A stretch of DNA of 64,000 bases, taken from the NCBI GenBank assembly GCA_028279655.1, contig JANQNH010000018.1:248001-312000 (forward strand), written 5' to 3'. The notes under the pieces are model-generated. The model did not search any database and was not told the DNA's origin. It was given only the letters and a program-made list of their open reading frames with translations. Shown here piece by piece: positions 41,504 to 48,369 of this stretch. The DNA is from Candidatus Nanoarchaeia archaeon. GTDB taxonomy: Archaea > Nanobdellota > Nanobdellia > Woesearchaeales > JACPBV01. Within the stretch, counting starts at the first letter, position 1. The number at the start of each line of letters is the position of its first letter. A program made the translations under genes and the position numbers.

Positions 41504-42964
41504 ATGATTGCTATAAGGGAAGAGCTTAAAAGAGGGGGTAGAAGGAAATATTTGCGGACTAGGCAAATAACTACTCTTTTAGAGGACAAAGTTGGAGCAA
41601 TTGGTGCTAGATTTGAGTACAAACCAATTGAAGTAGGGATGATTGGATGTGGCGGTATGATGGGTCCCTATCATACAGAAGATTTACAGCATGGGAGAAT
41701 CTCTGTAGTTACATCTCTTTATGATCTAGAAAAGACTGCTAGAGATATTGCTGCAAGGTTTGCTGTTCCAAATGCATTTTTCTTAAAGGAAATAAAAGGG
41801 AATGAAGGACCAACAGCATTGAAAGAGATAGAAGATTATAATAGGATTTCTTTGGATGCATGTTTAGATAATCATAGGTTATCGGTTCTGTCTGGTCCGA
41901 ATAACCTGCATGTTGAGCAAGCTAAATATATCCTTGGAAGAGAAGATGCGGGTGAAAGGTTTCTTTATATTGAAAAACCACCATCGAATAGCTTAGAGGG
42001 GGCAATGGAGCTTGCAGAATTAGAGAGACAGCATCCAGGCCAGATAGGTATTGTTTCTCAGAACAGACTGTGGGACATGGTTTTGGAAGCTAGGTATCTT
42101 ATCTCACAGGGAGCGATTGGAGATATACAGGATTTTAGAATAGAGTACCAGCAGGATTGGATGAATGAAGGGACTCCAGCGGTTTGGAGGACTATGAAAG
42201 GAATCGGCGGTGAGAAGGGGTCTGATGATGATGGGAATATAGGAAAATTGATGGATATTGCTTATCATGCTACTGACACTATACAGTTTGTCACTGGGAT
42301 GGATATCTCTCATGTCTTGAGGTCTCATATCAAGAATGTTATTAGGGAGAGAGATCCAGATCCAGGTTCTACTTTTGGTGCAAAATCAGAATCGAAAAAT
42401 AAGAAAGTATCTGTTGGAGGAGAAACAGAATATCACGGAGATGATGTTATGGAAACACAGTTAGAGTTGGAAGGTGGAGCTACTGGTTCTATGAAGGTTG
42501 CCCAGACAAACGCTGGAAATGGAAACATGCTGAAATTTCAGATATATGGTAGTAAGGGAAGGATTGAGTTTACTACAGATGATCCGGAGCACCTTCAGAT
42601 ATATGATTTCTCTGGCAATTGTACTACCAGAACCAGAGATCCGAACCAATTGGAATATAGGAAGGCTACTCTTCCTAGGTGGCTTCGTGATGGAATGAAT
42701 ATGGATAGCCCACCATTCCAGTATCACACTCCACCGATGCATGGGACTGGCTGGAGGGATGTACATAGGAAGCAAGCACAGGCATGGGCACTTTATTCAC
42801 AGCTGGTAAGTCAGGGAGTGATTGGTAAGGAAGAGAGAGACAATCTATATATTGTACCAACGGCAGCAGAGGCACTTAAGGTTATGCAGTCGTTGAAAGC
42901 AATATACGAGGCACATAAGGCTCAGAAGGATTATAGGCTTTCTGTGAAGGATATGGGAAGATAA
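41504..42964 (+). CDS. Gfo/Idh/MocA family oxidoreductase
   Basis: A protein of 486 residues. After ~45 extra N-terminal residues comes the Rossmann domain EVGMIGCGGMMGPYHTEDL, then the family motif LYIEKPPSNSLEGAMELAEL (EKP). The C-terminal domain has MDIAYHATDTIQFVTGMD with the catalytic His region and YHGDDVMETQLELEGGATGSM. It oxidises or reduces a sugar, inositol or related compound with NAD(P). GGGGGATGTG before the ATG may be an SD. A sugar isomerase follows with a separate promoter but similar long leader, suggesting one pathway. Confidence 0.85.
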   Translation: MIAIREELKRGGRRKYLRTRQITTLLEDKVGAIGARFEYKPIEVGMIGCGGMMGPYHTEDLQHGRISVVTSLYDLEKTARDIAARFAVPNAFFLKEIKGNEGPTALKEIEDYNRISLDACLDNHRLSVLSGPNNLHVEQAKYILGREDAGERFLYIEKPPSNSLEGAMELAELERQHPGQIGIVSQNRLWDMVLEARYLISQGAIGDIQDFRIEYQQDWMNEGTPAVWRTMKGIGGEKGSDDDGNIGKLMDIAYHATDTIQFVTGMDISHVLRSHIKNVIRERDPDPGSTFGAKSESKNKKVSVGGETEYHGDDVMETQLELEGGATGSMKVAQTNAGNGNMLKFQIYGSKGRIEFTTDDPEHLQIYDFSGNCTTRTRDPNQLEYRKATLPRWLRDGMNMDSPPFQYHTPPMHGTGWRDVHRKQAQAWALYSQLVSQGVIGKEERDNLYIVPTAAEALKVMQSLKAIYEAHKAQKDYRLSVKDMGR

Positions 42965-43007
42965 TTTTTTAAAAGAAAAACATATAAACTAGGGATGATA
43001 AAAACCA

Positions 43008-43042
43008 ACTCAATAGGGCTAAAAATAGCCAGAATATTGAGT
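43008..43042 (+). promoter_or_regulatory. Leader hairpin of the sugar isomerase gene
   Basis: TATA-like ACATATAAAC (42980-42989) places the start near 43012. ACTCAATA (43008-43015) pairs with TATTGAGT (43035-43042), and inside GGCTA-AAAA-TAGCC forms a second stem. GGGGAGGG follows as a possible SD, then mini-ORF ATG AAT AAA TGA (43055-43066), whose stop overlaps the true ATG at 43063. It could be an operator or an RNA hairpin. Confidence 0.4.
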
Positions 43043-43062
43043 GGGGAGGGTTTGATGAATAA

Positions 43063-44415
43063 ATGAAAGGGTTAGGAACAGTAAAACAATTGTTATCAAA
43101 AGCATGGAGGACTGATAAAATGGTAGCACAAACAGAAGATACATCTCAAGTTAGCGAACTGGAACGTTTGCTTAGTATGAGGAATGTTACAGTACCGGAT
43201 GATCCGAAAATTAGATTTAATGATAATTTTCGTTTAGCGTATTTGACGCAGTATGATACTCTGTTGATCAAACGTGATGAAAAAGACAGAGATAAAGCAC
43301 TGGAGAAGTGCATTAAATATGCAGCAGAGATAGGATATGATGATATTGAGGTAGCAGCACATATTCCAGACCCTGATTTGAGGGATCCAACAGGAGATAC
43401 CCTTAATCTTTGTGATATGGAATGGACTACAGAGAGAAGGGATAAGATTAGAGGGTGGCTTGAAACGGCAGGAGTAGGAATCTCTTCATTAGGGTGCTAT
43501 GATAATATGCTGCATGAGGATCCTATAAAAAGAGCGAAAAATATCGATCATCTGAAGAAGGTGATTGATGCTGCATCAGATCTTGGTGTTGAGTATGTTG
43601 GGACTTTTGCAGGAAGAAACATGAAAAAATCAGGAACCGATCAGTGGGATGAGTTTGAAGAGGTTTTTGTGGATTTGGTCAAATATGCAAAGAGCAAAGA
43701 CGTCAAGCTTATGTTTGAAAACTGTCCGATGGAGGGTTGGGCAAAAGGTATAGAGAGCAATGTGCAGAGCATCTCACATTCTCCTGAGAATTGGCTTAAG
43801 ATGTTTGAGATCATGAAGAAGAACGATCTTGACGGATGGTTAGGTCTGAATTATGATCCATCCCATCTTGTATGGCAGGATATTGATCCAATCGAAGTGC
43901 TTTATGCTTTACATGAACTTGGACATTCTGATAAGATCTTCCATGTACATGCAAAGGATATTCAAATTGACAGGGCAAAACAAAGAGCACAAGGGAATTT
44001 GGGACAAGGTGAACCGGGCTGGAACCTCCCATATGGCCATAGGGTTCCTGGTGTTGTACCGTTTGAGGAAGGCGGTCAATATGGAACTCCAAATGCACGT
44101 GAATATAGGGAAAGTGTTTATTGGCAAGGCTTTATCTCAGCACTTAGGAACATTGGATATAAAGGAGCTATCAGCTTTGAGCACGAAGATCATGACAACT
44201 TCAAGAATGTTGAGTTTAAGGATCCAAAGGCAGCTGAAGCAGCAAAAGCAAATCCAGAACTCCAGAGATTGGCAAACAGTGCGCTTAGAAAAGATGCATT
44301 GCGTAAGGCTTATCAGTTCTTGAGCAATGTTGCAGTAGACACTAAAACAAGCAATTACGACGTAGATTTCAATACCTACAGGATAGAAAGAAGGCAGGTT
44401 AATCGTGCTGCATAG
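43063..44415 (+). CDS. Sugar phosphate isomerase/epimerase (AP endonuclease family 2 TIM barrel)
   Basis: A protein of 450 residues. A ~55-residue N-terminal extension precedes the TIM barrel. Metal ligands: KLMFENCPMEGW (Glu), LNYDPSHLVWQ (Asp, His), IFHVHAKDI (His), and SFEHEDHDN (Glu). This is the XylA-like/IolE-like fold that isomerises or epimerises sugars and inosose. It is paired with a Gfo/Idh/MocA dehydrogenase just upstream, a frequent partner in inositol or rare sugar pathways. Substrate unknown. Confidence 0.85.
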   Translation: MKGLGTVKQLLSKAWRTDKMVAQTEDTSQVSELERLLSMRNVTVPDDPKIRFNDNFRLAYLTQYDTLLIKRDEKDRDKALEKCIKYAAEIGYDDIEVAAHIPDPDLRDPTGDTLNLCDMEWTTERRDKIRGWLETAGVGISSLGCYDNMLHEDPIKRAKNIDHLKKVIDAASDLGVEYVGTFAGRNMKKSGTDQWDEFEEVFVDLVKYAKSKDVKLMFENCPMEGWAKGIESNVQSISHSPENWLKMFEIMKKNDLDGWLGLNYDPSHLVWQDIDPIEVLYALHELGHSDKIFHVHAKDIQIDRAKQRAQGNLGQGEPGWNLPYGHRVPGVVPFEEGGQYGTPNAREYRESVYWQGFISALRNIGYKGAISFEHEDHDNFKNVEFKDPKAAEAAKANPELQRLANSALRKDALRKAYQFLSNVAVDTKTSNYDVDFNTYRIERRQVNRAA

Positions 44416-44456
44416 ATTTACAAACCTTTAAATAATTCCTTTTTTCTTTCTTTTTT

Positions 44457-45326
44457 ATGATATTAAACACAGTCTTACCTGTATTCTTGATAATATTAGT
44501 TGGGTATATTATTGGAAAATACAAGAAGGTTAATGTTCAGCCCATGGTTGATCTTATTGTGTATATAGCTGGGCCTTGTTTGATCTTTGCTTCTGTTTCC
44601 AGGAGTGATATTAGCCTAAGTGATTTCTTTACAATGGCTTTGGGAGGTATTTCTGTTATATTGATATTGGCTTTCTTGGTGTTTGTTATATTGAAGCTGA
44701 CTGGATCCAAGAGGATTGGGTTGTATCTGCCTATGACTATAGGGAATACTGGGTATCTGGGCTATCCTGTTGCTCTTTTTGCTTTTGGTGTTGCTGGTTT
44801 GTCTAGGGCTGTTGTTTATGATATGATGAATTCCCTTTTTTTGTATAGTATTGGAATCTATATTGTCCATCATAAGAACGAGTTTAGGGAGATATTTAAG
44901 ATTCCCCTGATATATGCTGTTGTTATCGGTTTACTATTCAATATCTTCAAGATTGGAGTACCTGAGATGATATTTAGGCCCATTGAGATGATTGGATTGA
45001 TGACTATTCCTTTGGCTTTGTTGATATTAGGATATAAATTGACCATGATAAAGGTAAGTTCTGCTAAGATAGCTATATTTGCCTCTCTGTTCAGGATTTT
45101 AGGAGGGTTTTTAGTAGCTTTATTTATGGTCAAGGTATTTTCTTTGACTGGACTGGTGAGAGATGTCCTTTTGATACAGGCAGCTATGCCTTCTGCTGTG
45201 ATGTCTATGATATTATGCCAGAAATACAATAGGGATGCTGATCTTGTGGCTTCAATAATATTTGTGAGTACATTGATGTCTATAGTCTCTATACCTTTGA
45301 TTCTTTGGTTTGTTGGTTTGTTATAA
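44457..45326 (+). CDS. AEC (auxin efflux carrier) family transporter
   Basis: A protein of 289 residues with about ten hydrophobic segments. Family features: N-terminal LNTVLPVFLIILVGYIIGKYK, the central NTGYLGYPVALFAFG, and C-terminal LIQAAMPSAVMSMILCQKYNRDADLVASIIFVSTLMS. AEC members export small organic acids such as malate or malonate. TATA-like CTTTAAATAATT near 44427-44438 is about 27 nt before the ATG. The downstream gap holds two hairpin repeats. Confidence 0.88.
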   Translation: MILNTVLPVFLIILVGYIIGKYKKVNVQPMVDLIVYIAGPCLIFASVSRSDISLSDFFTMALGGISVILILAFLVFVILKLTGSKRIGLYLPMTIGNTGYLGYPVALFAFGVAGLSRAVVYDMMNSLFLYSIGIYIVHHKNEFREIFKIPLIYAVVIGLLFNIFKIGVPEMIFRPIEMIGLMTIPLALLILGYKLTMIKVSSAKIAIFASLFRILGGFLVALFMVKVFSLTGLVRDVLLIQAAMPSAVMSMILCQKYNRDADLVASIIFVSTLMSIVSIPLILWFVGLL

Positions 45327-45360
45327 TTGTTTGTTCTAGATGTTGAATATAACTATTAAG

Positions 45361-45469
45361 GAAAAATCCAGCCAATCATGGCTTGAGACGGTCAAAACCT
45401 TCGGTTTTGCCCTACGAGCCACCCCGGATGGGGCTTCCCCCGGCTCGTCTCCGCCATGGCTGGATTTTC
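45361..45469 (-). repeat. Hairpin repeat family A, copy A2
   Basis: Outer arms AAAATCCAGCCA/TGGCTGGATTTT pair over 12 bp; GAGACG/CGTCTC, CAAAAC/GTTTTG and ACGAGCC/GGCTCGT with CCCC-GGAT-GGGG form inner stems. The reverse complement aligns along its length with copy A1 (9509-9618), including CCGGGGG, CGGGGTGG and TTTGACCGTCT, while the outer arms have changed on both sides. It lies 6 nt from family B copy B1. Confidence 0.85.
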
Positions 45470-45475
45470 TCTAGT

Positions 45476-45607
45476 AAAAACCAGCAACAAGGGTGAAAAC
45501 TGCCTGAAGAGGAAAAAACCATACGTAGTTTGGTTTTTTCCTTTTGGCATAGGATAAAATTTTGAAAAGATTTTAGCCGTGTTTGAACCCATTGTTGCTG
45601 GTTTTTT
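45476..45607 (-). repeat. Multi-stem element family B, copy B1
   Basis: Outer arms AAAAACCAGCAACA/TGTTGCTGGTTTTT pair over 14 bp. On the minus strand the interior reads GGGTTCAAACACGG, a variable hairpin, TGCC-AAAAGG, stem GGAAAAAACCA/TGGTTTTTTCC, CTTCA-GGCA, then GTTTTCACCC. The same order occurs in B2 and B3. This element and A2 fill the 367-nt gap between the AEC gene and pckG; after them only the pckG TATA box (45658-45672) is seen. Confidence 0.85.
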
Positions 45608-45693
45608 CAGCTTCTTAAAATAAGATATGAACTAGGACCCATACTATTATCTAACGTAAGTTATTTAAATAGTACTTGAATCCTTCTTCTAAA

Positions 45694-47553
45694 ATGGACA
45701 TCGACAAAACAATATTGGACGAAAACAACCTTAAGAAACTGGAGTCATTGAACAATTCTAAAGTGATGGAAGTAATTGAGAAGTTTATAAAACATTGTAA
45801 ACCTGCAAAGGTAACTGTACTTACGGATTCTAAAGAAGATATCGATTACGCAAGACAGCTGGCAATTAAGAATAAAGAGGAATTAAATCTTGAGATGGAA
45901 GGGCATACCATACATTATGACAGCTACTATGATCAGGCAAGGGACAAAGGCAATACCTGTGTGTTGCTGCCTAAAGGAAAGACCATCAGTAAATTTATCA
46001 ATACCAAGGACAGGGATGAAGGGCTTAGTGAGATTATGGGCATCATGGAAGGTGTTATGGAAGGCAAGGAGATGCTTATATGCTTCTATTGTCTAGGTCC
46101 AAACAATTCTAAGTTTTCAATCTTAGCTTTACAGATGACTGATTCATCCTATGTGGCACATAGTGAGAATATCCTTTACAGGCCAGGGTATGAGCAGTTT
46201 AAGACTTTGGAAAGCAAGGATGATTTCTTCTATTTTGTACATTCTGCAGGAGCTTTGGATGATAGGCAGAATTCAAAGGATGTTGATAAAAGGAGGATAT
46301 ATGTAGATCTGGAAGAGAATAGGGTTCTTACTGTGAACAACCAATATGCAGGGAATTCTGTTGGACTTAAGAAACTTGCACTTAGATTAGCACTTAATAA
46401 AGCACATCAGGAGGATTGGCTTTGTGAGCACATGTTTGTGATGGGTGCACATCCAGAAGGCAAGAATAGGATTACGTATTTTACAGGGGCATTTCCATCT
46501 GCATGCGGGAAGACATCAACAGCTATGATTCCTGGGCAGACAATAGTAGGAGATGATATAGCTTACATAAGAGTAGGTGATGATGGTGTTGCTTATGCTG
46601 TCAATGTTGAGCAAGGAATCTTTGGGATTATCAAGGATGTTAATCCAGTGGATGATCCTGAGATCTATAAGGTATTAACCAGCCCAAGAGAACTTATAGT
46701 TTCTAATGTTCTTAATGTCAATGGTGTACCTTACTGGCTTGGGATGGGAAAGGACCTTCCTGAGAAAGGTTATAACCATGCAGGTGAGTGGACAAAAGGC
46801 ATGAAAGGCCCTGATGGAAAAGAGGTTGATGTTGCACATAAGAATGCAAGGTATACCATAAGGATCAATGATCTTGATAATGCAGATGCAAAGGCAGACG
46901 ACCCGGAAGGGGTTCCTGTAGGCGGATTTATCTATGGCGGCAGGGATTCTGATACAACAGTCCCTGTTTTTGAGTCTCTAAGCTGGAGCCATGGAGTATA
47001 TGTTGGTTCAATAGTTGAGTCTGAAACAACATCGGCTGCATTAGGTTCTGAAGGCGTAAGGAAGCATAATCCTATGGCAAACCTTGATTTTGTGGTAATC
47101 CCCTTGGGGTTATATATCAAGAACCATCTTTCGTTTGGAGACAGGCTTACTGTCAATCCGAAGATATTCCATACTAATTATTTCCTTAAGGAAGATGGAA
47201 AGTATCTTAATGGAATGCTGGACAAGAAGGTATGGTTATTGTGGATGGATGGAAGGGTTCATAACGAGTATGGTGCTATAGAAACACCAATAGGGAATAT
47301 CCCTAAGTTTGAGGATATAAAGGAACTATTCAAACAGGTGTTTGACAAGGAATATACCAAAGAGGATTATGAACAGCAATTCAGCATAAGGATCACCAAG
47401 ATACTTGAGAAGCTTGACAGGATGGATAAGGTCTTTAGTGCTGAAGAAGGCATCCCGGATGTTTTCTTTGACCATATGAACCAGGAAAGGAAAAGGCTTC
47501 TTGAGGCTAAAGAGAAGTTCGGGAAGGATGTCATAAGTCCTTTTGATTTTTGA
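45694..47553 (+). CDS. pckG: Phosphoenolpyruvate carboxykinase (GTP)
   Basis: A protein of 619 residues from ATG 45694. An upstream TTG at 45676 is rejected because the TATA element (45658-45672) is 27 nt before this ATG. GTP-type PEPCK motifs: P-loop FPSACGKTSTAM (~265-277), metal site region GDDIAYIRVGDDG, GGRDSDTTVPVFESLSWSHGVYVGS, and NWF-like KVWLLWMDGRVHNEYG. Converts oxaloacetate to PEP for gluconeogenesis. Together with the PEP-synthase-like gene and its TrmB-like regulator at 48-51 kb it points to gluconeogenic control in this region. Confidence 0.95.
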   Translation: MDIDKTILDENNLKKLESLNNSKVMEVIEKFIKHCKPAKVTVLTDSKEDIDYARQLAIKNKEELNLEMEGHTIHYDSYYDQARDKGNTCVLLPKGKTISKFINTKDRDEGLSEIMGIMEGVMEGKEMLICFYCLGPNNSKFSILALQMTDSSYVAHSENILYRPGYEQFKTLESKDDFFYFVHSAGALDDRQNSKDVDKRRIYVDLEENRVLTVNNQYAGNSVGLKKLALRLALNKAHQEDWLCEHMFVMGAHPEGKNRITYFTGAFPSACGKTSTAMIPGQTIVGDDIAYIRVGDDGVAYAVNVEQGIFGIIKDVNPVDDPEIYKVLTSPRELIVSNVLNVNGVPYWLGMGKDLPEKGYNHAGEWTKGMKGPDGKEVDVAHKNARYTIRINDLDNADAKADDPEGVPVGGFIYGGRDSDTTVPVFESLSWSHGVYVGSIVESETTSAALGSEGVRKHNPMANLDFVVIPLGLYIKNHLSFGDRLTVNPKIFHTNYFLKEDGKYLNGMLDKKVWLLWMDGRVHNEYGAIETPIGNIPKFEDIKELFKQVFDKEYTKEDYEQQFSIRITKILEKLDRMDKVFSAEEGIPDVFFDHMNQERKRLLEAKEKFGKDVISPFDF

Positions 47554-47570
47554 TTTTTTTATTTTTATGG
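47554..47570 (+). terminator. T-rich terminator after pckG
   Basis: The stop codon is followed at once by a run TTTTTTTATTTTT, the usual archaeal terminator form. The TATA-like stretch for the next gene is only about 10 nt further on. Confidence 0.5.
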
Positions 47571-47607
47571 TAATTTTTATATATTTTTGATGTAATTATC
47601 TTGTTCT

Positions 47608-48363
47608 ATGGCATTTATGGAGGAAGGAGATAGAGAAATTGTTCTTATGTGGGAATTGCTAGAGACTAAGATAATGAAGAGAGGGGGCTTTTATCCTAGA
47701 TTATTATATTATTTGGCTGAGAATGGTTATCTAAAGAAAGATTATAGGGTTCTTTGTGCAACAACAGGGCATGGTACTCTTTATTCTATCTTGTTGAAAC
47801 GAGGATATGATGTTTATGGCAATGATGGAAGCGCAGAGATGATAAAACTTTTGGAGGGGAAGGGGTATAAACATAAACACAAACCAACAAATCTTAAATG
47901 GCAGGAGTTGGCTAACCATTACCAAGAAAAATTCTTTGATTTTATATTTACAGAGGGGAATAGCCTGATATATGCAGGGAGTTGGGGAAGAAGAAATCCT
48001 GATTTGGCTAAAGCAAGGGAAGAGATTAACAAATCTATCTTGAGTAAGTCTAAGATATTAAAAACAAAAGGGTTTTGGTATTTAGAGATTCCGAAAGAGA
48101 GCGAGAAAGGTGATGGGCCTGTGTCTAAGGAATTGATAGTAGGTGGGAAGAGTGTTACTTTCTCTTATAGTTTTTTAAATGACTGGAAAAGAAGGATTAG
48201 AACTTTTGTTATGAAATTTGGTTTAGATGGAGAAGAGGTAGTCCAAAAATCTCCTTTGATGACCGATAAGGAGTTTAGAGAGGTGGCTAGCCCTTATTTT
48301 AGCAGTATCAAGAAGTTAGATATTAATGATCCTCATTATCAAGGTTATCTTTTAAGAAAATGA
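47608..48363 (+). CDS. Class I SAM-dependent methyltransferase
   Basis: A protein of 251 residues. SAM motif I is altered: RVLCATTGHGTLYSILLKRGYDVYGNDGSAEMI, with TTGHG where GCGTG is usual and Asp-Gly at the ribose site. FDFIFTEGNSLIYAG is motif IV and KTKGFWYLEIPKE follows. It resembles the glycine/sarcosine N-methyltransferase-like group in layout, but the substrate is not determined. TATA-like TTTTTATATATTTT (47574-47587) is ~28 nt before the ATG. It converges with the PEP-synthase-like gene with a 6-nt gap. Confidence 0.7.
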   Translation: MAFMEEGDREIVLMWELLETKIMKRGGFYPRLLYYLAENGYLKKDYRVLCATTGHGTLYSILLKRGYDVYGNDGSAEMIKLLEGKGYKHKHKPTNLKWQELANHYQEKFFDFIFTEGNSLIYAGSWGRRNPDLAKAREEINKSILSKSKILKTKGFWYLEIPKESEKGDGPVSKELIVGGKSVTFSYSFLNDWKRRIRTFVMKFGLDGEEVVQKSPLMTDKEFREVASPYFSSIKKLDINDPHYQGYLLRK

Positions 48364-48369
48364 CTAAGT

